Source: Planctomycetaceae bacterium
GTDB taxonomy: Bacteria > Planctomycetota > Planctomycetia > Pirellulales > Pirellulaceae
Assembly: GCA_002709045.1 (NCBI GenBank)
Contig: PAPJ01000045.1
Coordinates: forward strand, 61,605-125,604
DNA: 64,000 nt
Direction: 5' to 3'
Shown: positions 17,626 through 26,899 of the stretch, piece after piece
Position numbering within the stretch: position 1 is the first letter of the stretch
Layout of the letters: every line of letters starts with the position of its first letter
Position numbers and translations under genes: made by a program
Notes under the pieces: generated by a model
The model's database searches: none
The model's input: only the letters and a program-made list of their open reading frames with translations
What the model was told of the DNA's origin: nothing

Positions 17626-20600
17626 TTGGCTGACTTTCATCAACACGGTGTTGTTACCACGCTACACAATTTAAACACACGACCACTGGGGTATCTGGAA
17701 TCGGAACTTTTGCGTCTCAGTGCTGAATCGCCAATGGCCTTGGTATTACCTTCGCTGTATTCAGAATTGCAATCGCCCGCGCTTACGGGAATAATCAACG
17801 AGCTATGTAAAGTATCGTACCTCGACCAAATTGTTGTTGGTTTAGATAGAGCAAATGAAGAGCAATTCCGACATGCTTTGGATTTTTTTGGACGCCTGCC
17901 TCAATCACCGAACATACTTTGGAACGACGGCCCCAGATTAAAGGCGATTGACGGATTGCTCGAGTCTTATGGTTTGGCTCCGGTGCAATTGGGCAAAGGA
18001 AGAAACGTCTGGTATATGTTCGGATATGTGCTTGCAACCGGGCGTGCAAAGTCTGTAGCCCTTCACGATTGCGATATAAAAAACTACAGCAGAGAGATGT
18101 TGGCTAGGCTTATTTATCCTGTTAGCAATGTGAGCCTAAGTTATAAATTCTGTAAAGGATTTTACGCGCGAACCGCCGGAAATATTTTGCACGGTCGTGT
18201 TTGTCGATTACTGGTAACGCCCTTAGTTCGAGCCATGGAGACTGTTTGCGGAGCCAATCATTATTTGAAATACCTTGATAGCTTTCGGTATGCACTGGCA
18301 GGTGAGTTTGCCATGCAGCGAGATGTAATTGAAAACATTCGGATTCCATCTAACTGGGGTTTGGAAATGGGCATCTTATCGGAAATGCATCGTAATTATG
18401 CAACTAGCCAAATATGTCAGGTGGACATCGCTGATTCTTACGAACATAAACATCAGGATCTTTCACGAGGTGACCGGAATTCCGGTTTATCTCGCATGAG
18501 CATAGACATTGCAAACTCACTGTTTCGTAAAATGGCGACACAAGGGCATGTCTTTGAAGAAGAACGGATTAGGACGATAAAAGCCGCGTACTATCGCATC
18601 GCTTTGGACCTCGTCGAATCGCATAGCAACGATGCAATAATCAATGGTCTGAACTATGACCGCCACAGTGAAATCGGCGCCATTGAGATGTTCGCAGAGA
18701 ACATTATGGAAGCCGGTAGCACTTTTCTCAAACAGACCATGGATGCTCCTTTTACCCCAAGCTGGAAACGAGTGGTATCGGCAATACCGGATATCTTTGA
18801 AATGTTATCCGAAGCGGTGGAAGCCGATACTGATGAATACGGAATGGCAAAAACCGTAACCGGTGGTTCCCACAACCAATCTAATCGTTTAAGAGCCCGT
18901 ATCCATCTACATGTCGCTGAGATTTACGGAGAGTCACAGGCCGAAACACTAACAAATCGTTTATTAGCTGAGTCCGGATTAAAGGGCTATAGTCGAACGA
19001 TTATGCCACTAAAAAACAAATGGGACGAAAAAGATGCGGTTTTGATTACTTATGGAGATTCGATAGTTAATGATGGGCAAAAACCCTTGAAGACATTGGG
19101 GGGCTTTGTCAACAAATATCTAAGCGATACGTTTTCAGCCGTTCATATTTTACCCTTTTTCCCCTATAGCTCTGATGACGGTTTCTCTATATCAGACTAC
19201 ACATCTGTAAATCCGGAACTGGGGGAATGGGACGATATTTTATCTATCGGTAATAACTTCAAACTAATGTCAGACCTCGTACTGAATCATTGCTCAAGCC
19301 AACACGTATGGTTTCAGAACTTCCTTAGACAGGTCTCTCCCGGTGTTGACTATTTCATAGAGTCTTCATCGCGTACAGATATCTCGGACGTTGTTAGACC
19401 ACGGTCTTCGCCATTATTCACAAAATTCGAAACGACTAATGGTGAACGATCCGTGTGGTGCACTTTTGGACCCGACCAGATTGATCTGGATTACTCAAAC
19501 CCGGACGTCCTGTTTGAAATCATAAACATTATCAAAGCTTACGTTGAAAAAGGAATTCGCCTGTTTCGTTTAGATGCCGTGGCTTATCTATGGAAAAAAT
19601 CCGGAACCAATTGTGTTCATCTCAAACAAACCCATGAAATCATAAAATTATTACGTTTGATAATCGAAAATCTAGCAGAGGATTCTGTCATTATCACGGA
19701 AACGAATGTCCCAAATCGCGAGAATCTCGCCTATTTTGGCAATGATAACGAGGCGCACTTAATATACAACTTTTCTTTGCCTCCCCTTCTGATCCACACC
19801 CTCTTAAGTGGTGACTGCACCCACCTCAAAACCTGGATGATGTCCATGCCTCCGGCTCGTACTGGTCGCGCTTACTTTAATTTTATCGCTTCACACGATG
19901 GTATCGGTGTCCGTCCAACAGAGGGTTTACTAACAGATAATGAGTTGGAAGCAATGCTTGACACAATGCGTTCTTTCGGGGGTCGCATCTCTACGCGTAC
20001 AATGCCCGATGGTTGTGATGTCCCTTACGAAATTAATATTTCCCTGTTCGATGCTTTGCAGGGAACAATTCAAGGAGGCCCGGATCAGTTTCAAGTAGAA
20101 CGTTTTATCTGCGCACACACTATCGTTTTGGCTCTCGAAGGTATTCCCGGAATTTATATTCATAGCATGCTCGGGACAGAAAATGATCAACAGCTAACGA
20201 CTGAAACTGGCCGGTTACGATCCATTAACCGCCATCACTGGAATGAAGATGAACTACTTCGTCATCTCGATAACGCAAATAGCACGCATTCAAGGGTTTT
20301 TAACGAAATGAAGCGAAGAATTCAAATTCGTTCACAACAAGAGGCGTTTCACCCTAATGCCACCCAATATACCCTACATTTCGATTCCGGAATTTTTGCT
20401 TTTTGGCGGGAAAGCCCCAATCGCAATCAGAATGTTTTTGCGATTCATAACATTACTAATCAAGTCCAACAAGTTCCTCTCACCGAGTTGAATCTGATCG
20501 CTACTGACGTCTGGACAGATGCCTTAACGGGGAGCGTTTATGAAGACTTGGATGATGTACTCGAAATACAACCTTATGGAGCGGTCTGGATCACAAATAA

Positions 20601-20652
20601 TTCAATGCATGCAAACACGCATGATACACGTCTGTCTAGGCCTCCTAAATAA
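17626..20652 (+). CDS. Fused glucosyl-3-phosphoglycerate synthase and GH13_18 glucosylglycerate phosphorylase-like protein
   Basis: A 1008-residue protein with a TTG start after GGATTCGGGGAA. Residues about 1-410 look like a GT-A glycosyltransferase of the GpgS type: HDCD at 147-150 as the DxD motif and YEHKHQDLS at 272-280. Residues about 470-1000 are a GH13 subfamily 18 (sucrose-phosphorylase-like) barrel: FRLDAVAY with nucleophile Asp650, ITETN with acid/base Glu692, and SHDGIG with Asp758. Beside a GPG phosphatase gene, the second half is most likely glucosylglycerate phosphorylase rather than sucrose phosphorylase. One chain would thus carry both a synthesis step (UDP/NDP-glucose plus 3-phosphoglycerate) and phosphorolytic breakdown of the final solute. 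Both halves retain catalytic residues, so neither looks decayed. Exact specificity is inferred. Confidence 0.82.
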   Translation: MADFHQHGVVTTLHNLNTRPLGYLESELLRLSAESPMALVLPSLYSELQSPALTGIINELCKVSYLDQIVVGLDRANEEQFRHALDFFGRLPQSPNILWNDGPRLKAIDGLLESYGLAPVQLGKGRNVWYMFGYVLATGRAKSVALHDCDIKNYSREMLARLIYPVSNVSLSYKFCKGFYARTAGNILHGRVCRLLVTPLVRAMETVCGANHYLKYLDSFRYALAGEFAMQRDVIENIRIPSNWGLEMGILSEMHRNYATSQICQVDIADSYEHKHQDLSRGDRNSGLSRMSIDIANSLFRKMATQGHVFEEERIRTIKAAYYRIALDLVESHSNDAIINGLNYDRHSEIGAIEMFAENIMEAGSTFLKQTMDAPFTPSWKRVVSAIPDIFEMLSEAVEADTDEYGMAKTVTGGSHNQSNRLRARIHLHVAEIYGESQAETLTNRLLAESGLKGYSRTIMPLKNKWDEKDAVLITYGDSIVNDGQKPLKTLGGFVNKYLSDTFSAVHILPFFPYSSDDGFSISDYTSVNPELGEWDDILSIGNNFKLMSDLVLNHCSSQHVWFQNFLRQVSPGVDYFIESSSRTDISDVVRPRSSPLFTKFETTNGERSVWCTFGPDQIDLDYSNPDVLFEIINIIKAYVEKGIRLFRLDAVAYLWKKSGTNCVHLKQTHEIIKLLRLIIENLAEDSVIITETNVPNRENLAYFGNDNEAHLIYNFSLPPLLIHTLLSGDCTHLKTWMMSMPPARTGRAYFNFIASHDGIGVRPTEGLLTDNELEAMLDTMRSFGGRISTRTMPDGCDVPYEINISLFDALQGTIQGGPDQFQVERFICAHTIVLALEGIPGIYIHSMLGTENDQQLTTETGRLRSINRHHWNEDELLRHLDNANSTHSRVFNEMKRRIQIRSQQEAFHPNATQYTLHFDSGIFAFWRESPNRNQNVFAIHNITNQVQQVPLTELNLIATDVWTDALTGSVYEDLDDVLEIQPYGAVWITNNSMHANTHDTRLSRPPK

Positions 20653-20794
20653 CCGTGCATTTATGCTTACATCTCTAACAAGTCGCCCATCCCAAACCCA
20701 CTTCAGATAACGCTAAACACTTGTACCGAAGAAGAAACGCTGTCGTGGCAATCAACCTGATCTGTCATCAAGACCTAGCAGGAACTTCGCTACC

Positions 20795-21622
20795 TCAGGA
20801 CTCCAACCGGGACGCGATTTGTCCCTTGCGAATAACCTCTTCACGAAGACCGGCAAAATGACCTGCCGGATCACTAAAAAACTCCCTCGGCATCTGGCCA
20901 TAATATTCCATCGCGCCATAAACCCTGTCCCATCCGACACGCTCAGCCAAATCGTACGCACGCAAGCCCTTCTTGATTCGTTCGTCCGTATTGCTGAAAT
21001 CACGGAATACGAAATATCGAAAATTCGGAAAGTAGGTAAACCTAACGAAAGGGTGGAGACACAACCATCTCATAATCTTACATTCGAACTCGGATACGGC
21101 TTTTTTGACACCCGGTGCCACTGTCAGTTCCTGTTCACATCGAAACGACTGTTCAAACACATCCTTCTTTTCCTTCGCCGTGAGTGCGACATTGTTCCTG
21201 CTGGCATGATGCACGCGATTCAGAGCGTCCAACAAATTGGGCGGTACGATGTCTTCACATCCGGGTGTTTCACCGTGAATTTTCGTAAATTCATAATTGG
21301 CATATGTGTCAATACAAACTGCCCGATTAACCCGCCGAAAGGCTTCTGAAAATTCCCGTAAAATTCCAAGACGAAATGCTTTTTCACGAGCACTGTAGCA
21401 ATAACGACAGGCAACCAACCGTCCCAGACTTCCACCGGCCTCAAAATAACTAAGCCCCCAAAGTGCCCCATGCGCTGCAATTTGGGAAAACGCATGGTTC
21501 CTGCCCGAATCGATATAAATATGAGTAAGAATGGCCACGCGGTGGCGTATGTCCATAAGGTTACCTGCCAGGACCTCACCTTCAGCTTTCAGCTTTTCGT
21601 AAACATCGTGAAGGTCAGGCAT
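20795..21622 (-). CDS. Hypothetical protein, 275 aa
   Basis: A soluble protein without signal peptide. I do not recognise the family. It is rich in aromatic residues and Cys (ACRYCYS, CIDTYANYE, FRCEQE, WLCLHPF) and has several His in the first 60 residues (HRVAILTHIY, RNHAFSQIAAHG), so metal binding is possible. The C-terminal half reads AYDLAERVGWDRVYGAMEYY. It is convergent with the glucosylglycerate operon and about 80 bases downstream of the LRR lipoprotein gene on the same strand. An internal ATG at codon 23 has a better AGG signal and may be the real start. Confidence 0.6.
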   Translation of the reverse strand: MPDLHDVYEKLKAEGEVLAGNLMDIRHRVAILTHIYIDSGRNHAFSQIAAHGALWGLSYFEAGGSLGRLVACRYCYSAREKAFRLGILREFSEAFRRVNRAVCIDTYANYEFTKIHGETPGCEDIVPPNLLDALNRVHHASRNNVALTAKEKKDVFEQSFRCEQELTVAPGVKKAVSEFECKIMRWLCLHPFVRFTYFPNFRYFVFRDFSNTDERIKKGLRAYDLAERVGWDRVYGAMEYYGQMPREFFSDPAGHFAGLREEVIRKGQIASRLES

Positions 21623-21699
21623 AGCATTAACAGAAAAGTATGTAAGGTCGTCAATAAATGGTCGTTTATTTTACTAAAAGCATTCTTTGGCAGGCAAAT

Positions 21700-23067
21700 C
21701 TAGTCAAAATCGTGAATGATGTAACACTTCGGCAATTGGCCTTGAAGCCAATTGATTTCCGCTCTTGCAAGTGGATTACCCTTGAGTTCCAAAAACGACA
21801 GTTTTTTTAAGTATTGCAGGCCCTCAAGAGAATTGAGTTGGTTGTCGGTCAGCCGAAGCTCAGATAATTCCATCAAGGTTTTCAATCCCTCTACACTTAC
21901 GAATTGATTATTGCTTAAATTAAGCGACGACAGTTTTGTATATTTCGACAGTTCTGTAGAATCGCTCAGGCGATTGTCGGTTAACGAAAGGGCCCAAAGT
22001 TTTTCGAGGATACCGAGGCTTTCAAGGCTACTTAGCTGATTATCATCTAAATACAACTGGCCTAATTCGACGCATTTTTCTATGGTTGACAAATCGACAA
22101 GCTGGTTCTCCCTTAGTGTTAAAGTAATTAGCGAGTGATGAATTGCATTAATACCTAAACTTGATAGCCGGTTACCGTCAAGGCTAAGACTTTTTAGGTT
22201 CGGATAATTCTCGAGCCACTTAAATTCGCTGATGTTGTTGTAATCCAAACGTAGCTTTTCAAGACTGCCGCTGTTAAATCCCTGTAACTTATCTGCTGCA
22301 AGCTGACACTTAAATGCGTCAATCGATGTTAGGTTTGTGAGTTGACTAAGCGACTGGAAATCGGCAACCGGGTTAAGGCCTATCTTGAGTTCTCTTAGAG
22401 CTACGAGGTTTGCGAGATTTTTACAGGTGCCAACCTGATTATTAGGCAACCAAATCACTTCTAAGCCCGGAAGACTCTCTAATGGCTTAAGGCTTTCGCT
22501 ACTAAGACCACAATTTCCCATGTAGAGTTTTTTAAGATTCACAAGTGTGTCTAATCCTTCCAGCGAAATGCCGTGGTTAGATCTCAAATACAGTTCCTCC
22601 AAACTCAAATTATTCTCTATCCCTTTTAAGTCGGTTAATCGATTGTTGGATAAACGCAGATACTCGAGGCTTTCAAGATTTTGCAATTCCTTAAGTGATG
22701 AGATTTCATTTGCAACAAAATCTATTGACCTCAATTTGACAAGCGATTCTAGTCCGCTTAGTTCTGTGATCTGACTATTGCGGGCATTAATGATTTCAAG
22801 GTTTGGCAGCATTGACAAACTCTTGAGACTGCTTAATTCCTTATCGCTTAAAGAAATAGCGCGTACAGCAGCGAGATCTTGTTCTGTAATTGATGCGTCA
22901 AAGCGTTTACCCAGGCTTTGACGAATACGATAGGCCACGGCCTCTTCTTCTATATACACAACGTCTTCGTTCTCTACATTATCGCTCTCGCACCCAGCGA
23001 TAATGATCATGCATCCAATGAGGCTAAAAAGTCGGAAGCCATGGCAAAAAGAATTCATCTTGTTCAA
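21700..23067 (-). CDS. Leucine-rich repeat lipoprotein
   Basis: A 455-residue protein with a lipoprotein signal: basic start, hydrophobic core and lipobox IIAGC (Cys25). From about residue 75 to the end it is a continuous array of internalin-like LRRs of 21-23 residues with the LxxLxLxxNxL pattern (for example LRLSNNRLTDL and LYLDDNQLSSL), roughly 17 units, capped by a short tail with one Cys. It would form a curved solenoid at the membrane surface for protein binding. A hairpin of AACTACC/GGTAGTT lies about 60-77 bases upstream of the start in the leader. Partner unknown. Confidence 0.85.
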   Translation of the reverse strand: MNKMNSFCHGFRLFSLIGCMIIIAGCESDNVENEDVVYIEEEAVAYRIRQSLGKRFDASITEQDLAAVRAISLSDKELSSLKSLSMLPNLEIINARNSQITELSGLESLVKLRSIDFVANEISSLKELQNLESLEYLRLSNNRLTDLKGIENNLSLEELYLRSNHGISLEGLDTLVNLKKLYMGNCGLSSESLKPLESLPGLEVIWLPNNQVGTCKNLANLVALRELKIGLNPVADFQSLSQLTNLTSIDAFKCQLAADKLQGFNSGSLEKLRLDYNNISEFKWLENYPNLKSLSLDGNRLSSLGINAIHHSLITLTLRENQLVDLSTIEKCVELGQLYLDDNQLSSLESLGILEKLWALSLTDNRLSDSTELSKYTKLSSLNLSNNQFVSVEGLKTLMELSELRLTDNQLNSLEGLQYLKKLSFLELKGNPLARAEINWLQGQLPKCYIIHDFD

Positions 23068-23455
23068 TCATTGAATTCAGGGATAAGTAAAATCATAACT
23101 CGACATTCTATCAAATCGGCCGTAGTAACTACCCCGCGGTAGTTCGACTGATTAGAATTGCTTTCCGTATTACATAAATTCTAGTAACGGGTAACAATTC
23201 CCCTTCCATTTTTACCTCAACCCAAATAATGCGATGTCAGCAGATAAACAGGTAATAGATAATACAAAGACTAACACAGGCCTCCGCCGATAGTATTTTT
23301 TAACAACGATCAGGTGGGCGATAAGCTAAACCATTGCCGGAATACACGCTCGCAATTCTTCTGGCCACGGGGTATGGTATTCTGTACTCCTATTATCAAC
23401 TGGCACGACTTGGTGCAGTGCCTTTCCTAAAAAACAATTCCCCCGAAACACAAAA
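23068..23455. other. Divergent intergenic region with leader hairpin
   Basis: 388 bases between the LRR gene and the molybdoenzyme gene. The only structure I see is the small hairpin at 23127-23144 (AACTACC CCGC GGTAGTT) in the leader of the LRR gene. No clear promoter boxes. Confidence 0.3.
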
Positions 23456-24634
23456 GTGAATCCCATCTATTTATCCCGACGAAAACTGATTACTGCGGCA
23501 ACTGGCTTGGCTGTAACGGGCACAAATTTTTTATCGGCAGAGACTTCTGCTGAACCTGATCCATTAGGAAAAGAGTTAATCTTCCGCACCAACGACCCTC
23601 GTAATGGTGAGCCGGCACTTAGTAGGCTTGTCCAATCATGGATCACTCCGGTGAAAGATTTTTATGTTCGTTCCCATGCGCCTAATCCGGAAATAGATGC
23701 CGGCAAATACTTACTGAAAGTCGAGGGATTGGTAGCCAAGCCACTAACATTGGATCTGTCTGCATTGAAACGATTTAAACGCCATAAGGTAGTAGCCACG
23801 CTGACCTGTGCCGGCAATCGACGTACAGAGTTCAACAGCGAAGCAAAGGTGGGAGGAGTTCAATGGGAAGCTGGAGCTATCGGCAATGCTGAATGGTCAG
23901 GATTCGCATTATCTGATGTTTTGAAAAAAGCGGGGCTTCAAGATCAGGCAAAGCATGTCTGGTTCGAAGGGCTAGATAAAATCCAGCGTAAAGAAACGAC
24001 CATTCCATTCGGAGGTTCAATCCCACTCGAAAAAGTAATGCAGGTCGCAGATAAGCCTGAAGCTTTGCTCGCGGATCAAATGAACGGTCAGACACTGCCA
24101 GCGGATCACGGTTATCCGCTTCGGGCCGTTGTACCCGGTTATATCGGTGCTCGTAGTGTGAAGTGGTTGGGGAAAATTATTGTTAGCGACAGGCCATCCC
24201 CCAATCACTACTTAGCGAATGCCTACAAAATAGTAAAAAGCACTTCTCCAATCGACTTAGCAGAAGCGGGACCGATCTATCGATACCCCATTAATGGTGC
24301 AATCGCAACTCCGGAAGCTATGGCTTCAGTTTCCCATGGTCTGCTAGACGTAACTGGTTACGTTCTGCCGACAGGACGTCCGGATACTCAGGCTCAACGA
24401 ATTGAAATCTCTAGTGATAACGGACTTTCGTGGCAGGCGGCACAAACGTTCGGTAAAACAAGTGAGTATTGCTGGCAATTGTGGAAGGCTCGAATTCCGG
24501 TATCAACGTCAACTACGTTTTTGACCTTACGGGCATTTGATAGTTCCGGTGGATTCATGCCAAGACGAGTACCCTGGAATGCTAAAGGCTATCTGCAAAA
24601 CTCATGGTATCGCCTGCCAATTAAAGTGTCTTAG
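23456..24634 (+). CDS. Sulfite oxidase-family molybdopterin oxidoreductase, Tat-exported
   Basis: A 392-residue protein from a GTG start, with SRRKLITAATG as a Tat-type signal. It has the sulfite oxidase fold: the Moco-binding domain with TLTCAGNRR, where Cys118 is the expected Mo ligand, then LLADQMNG, LPADHGYPLR, VVPGYIGARSVKWL, and a C-terminal dimerisation (Mo-co_dimer) domain from about residue 280. No cytochrome b5 or heme domain is present in this chain, as in bacterial SorA/SorT-type enzymes, so an external cytochrome would take the electrons. The likely substrate is sulfite, but family members with other substrates exist. No dedicated cytochrome gene is adjacent. Confidence 0.88.
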   Translation: MNPIYLSRRKLITAATGLAVTGTNFLSAETSAEPDPLGKELIFRTNDPRNGEPALSRLVQSWITPVKDFYVRSHAPNPEIDAGKYLLKVEGLVAKPLTLDLSALKRFKRHKVVATLTCAGNRRTEFNSEAKVGGVQWEAGAIGNAEWSGFALSDVLKKAGLQDQAKHVWFEGLDKIQRKETTIPFGGSIPLEKVMQVADKPEALLADQMNGQTLPADHGYPLRAVVPGYIGARSVKWLGKIIVSDRPSPNHYLANAYKIVKSTSPIDLAEAGPIYRYPINGAIATPEAMASVSHGLLDVTGYVLPTGRPDTQAQRIEISSDNGLSWQAAQTFGKTSEYCWQLWKARIPVSTSTTFLTLRAFDSSGGFMPRRVPWNAKGYLQNSWYRLPIKVS

Positions 24635-24740
24635 CTAAGATCTCGCGGCGACTCTGTAGAGCTAAGAATTAGGATCAAGCCGTATTCTGTGGTGCATCTT
24701 AAAATCCCCCCGGCGGAAAAGCATTGATTGCAACACGCAT

Positions 24741-25220
24741 TTAAATGTGTAATCCCATCGCCGTCACAAACAGGTTATCGCACGCACGCTGCAGTACGCC
24801 ACCGATTATCTCACAATTGTGAAAATCAGATTGTCTATTAATTTCGCGAGAAGAAATGTTGATCTGGTCCCAACCAAGTCGTCGAAGAAACTCTATCGAC
24901 GTTCCAAATACCACCGTCTCAATACCACTCCATTGAATCGCGGCCTGACACATCGGACAGGGCTCAGCCGTTGAGTACAAAGCCAGAGCAGTCCCCGGAT
25001 TTATTTTAGATGAAATGTACAGGTTACTAATTGCATCTATTTCAGCATGTAAAATAGGACTTACGGAGCTTCTATTCCATCCCTGGGATAGAACCTCGCC
25101 CGAATCCTTATCAACGATTAATGCACCAAACGGACGTCCCGGAGCGTTACCGGATAATGCTATTGCCTGCCTCATGAACGATTCGTGTTTTTTCTGTGTC
25201 GATGCATCTAAGTCCTTCAT
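24741..25220 (-). CDS. Nucleoside/guanine deaminase-like zinc enzyme (CDA superfamily)
   Basis: A 159-residue cytosolic protein with the complete cytidine deaminase-fold zinc site: HAEIDAI (His58, catalytic Glu60) and TAEPCPMC (Cys88, Cys91). The sequence AFGALIVD-like start (FGALIVDKDSG) and length fit the guanine deaminase (GuaD)/nucleoside deaminase branch rather than tRNA adenosine deaminase TadA, but the two are close. It is monocistronic. It probably deaminates a free purine base or nucleoside for salvage. Confidence 0.82.
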   Translation of the reverse strand: MKDLDASTQKKHESFMRQAIALSGNAPGRPFGALIVDKDSGEVLSQGWNRSSVSPILHAEIDAISNLYISSKINPGTALALYSTAEPCPMCQAAIQWSGIETVVFGTSIEFLRRLGWDQINISSREINRQSDFHNCEIIGGVLQRACDNLFVTAMGLHI

Positions 25221-25327
25221 CGTGAGTTTGCAACCTTTACGCTTTTTCTCTGTAGGCTCGTGCTAACAACAGTTACCGGTAGCAAACCCGCCTTTAAGGG
25301 CTAAGGAAATCCTGACAATAGTACAAA

Positions 25328-25364
25328 AGGCCCCCGACCTGCGATTCCAAAACGTCGGGGGCCT
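25328..25364 (-). terminator. Perfect 11-bp GC-rich hairpin, terminator-like on the minus strand
   Basis: AGGCCCCCGAC and GTCGGGGGCCT pair perfectly across a 15-nt loop. On the minus strand the stem is followed by TTTGTACTATT, so it resembles a terminator for a transcript running from right to left. No gene is upstream on that strand for several hundred bases, so it may end a non-coding RNA or shield the deaminase gene from upstream transcription. Confidence 0.5.
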
Positions 25365-25431
25365 AGAAGAGTAAACACCAACTACGAGTTGGCATCCATA
25401 GTCAAGCGACGTCTGGTTAACCGTATAGCCT

Positions 25432-25493
25432 GTTCTTTCTTAAATTTGTCAAATAAAGAACCTCCGGTAGTATTAGCCAACTACCGGAGGTTC
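25432..25493. other. Two overlapping, mutually exclusive hairpins
   Basis: GAACCTCCGGTAG (25458-25470) pairs perfectly with CTACCGGAGGTTC (25481-25493) around a 10-nt loop. GTTCTTT (25432-25438) can instead pair with AAAGAAC (25455-25461), which uses the first bases of the left arm. Competing stems of this kind are typical of attenuators or switch RNAs, but no expressed gene is attached. On the minus strand the larger hairpin is followed by TTTATTTG. Confidence 0.45.
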
Positions 25494-25743
25494 GGGAGCG
25501 GATGGAAAACCAACACCCCAGTGGTTAACCGGAGGTTATTATTGATTGAAAGGTCCGAGTGAACAGCCTGTGTTTAGTAAGGTTAGAGTTGATTGTGCAT
25601 GCCTAAAGTCCATTGATTGCCCACAGATTATCCTTAGTCGTTTAATACTAATCAACTGACTTCGTTTATATTATCGAACACCCTCTAATCTCCTATTAAG
25701 CCAATGTCACTGTTCCAGAATACCGTTTCGACGCAACCATGCA

Positions 25744-25832
25744 TGCCGAAGGCCTTCGGCACATGGCGCGAAGAAGGTGCCGAAGGCCCGATGCCGGCAT
25801 CTAGGAGCGGAGAGCGGAGAAGATCGGCTCCT
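25744..25832. repeat. Cluster of GC-rich palindromes
   Basis: Within 90 bases there is an 18-bp perfect palindrome (TGCCGAAGGCCTTCGGCA, 25744-25761), part of it repeated as GTGCCGAAGGCC at about 25777, a 12-bp palindrome GATGCCGGCATC (25790-25801), a doubled GAGCGGA (25805-25818), and AGGAGC/GCTCCT arms enclosing it. The GC content stands out from the AT-rich surroundings. This may be a REP-like or mobile-element remnant; copies elsewhere cannot be checked here. Confidence 0.5.
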
Positions 25833-26142
25833 GAAATTATTGATGCTGTGTCTGATAAAACGGCTACCCCTAGATTATCCGATTTCCGTTGCTTTATAAC
25901 CGTAGTTTTTAAGACTCCCATCCTTAAGGATTTACATTTCCAAGTCTAATTAAATATAAACTCTGCCGTTAACGATATAGCCGTTTCTGCTAGACTCTAT
26001 TAGACCCGATTCTGACAAAATCAGTTTTCACAGTCTTCTGAACGATTGTCAAACCTGATACGTAGAACAAGTAGAATCGACTTTCCGTTCCGCGGAGCCT
26101 ACATACGTTATTTAGCTGATACTTAGTTACTTAGGAGTGTGT
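25833..26142. other. Remaining gene-free stretch
   Basis: With the hairpins before it, this completes a stretch of about 900 bases after the deaminase gene in which I find no credible gene. It is AT-rich and I see no further structure. Confidence 0.3.
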
Positions 26143-26259
26143 ATGATTTTGACTGCAATACAAACGAGAAGCATCCTTCTTTTGCTTACCCCCTTGGTAG
26201 TTCTAGTCGCCATCACGGAAGTGTGTCGACGAGCGGTCAGCAAAGAACAACCTAAATGA
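26143..26259 (+). CDS. Small single-pass membrane peptide, 38 aa
   Basis: The ATG is preceded by AGGAG seven bases upstream. The peptide has a short polar start (MILTAIQTRS), one hydrophobic helix of about 17 residues (ILLLLTPLVVLVAITEV) and a basic C-terminus ending in SKEQPK. A strong ribosome site plus a clear membrane helix make a real small protein plausible. No homologue is known to me. Confidence 0.4.
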   Translation: MILTAIQTRSILLLLTPLVVLVAITEVCRRAVSKEQPK

Positions 26260-26486
26260 TCTGAAATTTCCTGATTTGACATCACTAGCTCGCCTCACGA
26301 TTACTTCGTGTCTGCCAAAAACCTATCTTTTGTCAATTTCATGGGCTGTTCAGACGCTTTGTTTCGTCTTAAATGTGCCGGCGAGGGATTGCTGGCCATC
26401 GGCACGTTGAGACCTCTGGCAGGTATTTCCGGCAAGTAGCATATCAACTTACAGGCCTTTTTATTCTTGCGAAGACAAGGAGTACG

Positions 26487-26735
26487 ATGAGTATTTTAAA
26501 GATCAGATGTCCACGATGTGACAGTTTAATTAAAATTCAACGGGTCGATTTACGTGCTAGCTTATGTTGTCTAACTTGCAACGCGGTTTTTGAGTTAAAA
26601 CCTCAGTTAGATCGCAAGTCCTTTCAATGGCTGACGCGTCTCACCGTGATGGATTATCTAACCCTCGGCGATGGACTTAATAAAGTTGAAGGCGCTCAGG
26701 TTTTAATGCCTAAATCAAAAAACATTACCTGCTAG
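26487..26735 (+). CDS. Small zinc-ribbon protein, 82 aa
   Basis: The frame is open further upstream, but AAGGAG sits just before the ATG at 26487. The product starts MSILKIRCPRC and has Cys8, Cys11, Cys28 and Cys31, a four-Cys zinc ribbon of the kind found at the N-terminus of many planctomycete proteins. The remainder (TRLTVMDYLTLGDGL) has no recognised motif. It may have given rise to or act with the larger zinc-ribbon proteins elsewhere in the window. The diheme cytochrome gene follows 165 bases later. Confidence 0.6.
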   Translation: MSILKIRCPRCDSLIKIQRVDLRASLCCLTCNAVFELKPQLDRKSFQWLTRLTVMDYLTLGDGLNKVEGAQVLMPKSKNITC

Positions 26736-26899
26736 CAAGTATGTTCGAACAATCGTCCCTCCTCCGGATTACTCGAAATGATTCTATTAACTCGCATATT
26801 GATATCAGCTTGCTTCCGGAGAACTGGGTCGGCTGGAGCGATTCCACCAGCCAGGCGATTAAGCTAAAGATCTACTTAAAAATTGTGAAGACAATTATT

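Noticed and set aside
17626..20652. Sucrose phosphorylase as the function of the GH13_18 half
   Set aside because: The fusion to a GpgS-like domain and the adjacent GPG phosphatase favour glucosylglycerate; sucrose use has no support nearby.
25328..25493. tRNA, tmRNA or RNase P RNA in the hairpin region
   Set aside because: No TPsiC-like arm, CCA end or conserved core sequences could be found.
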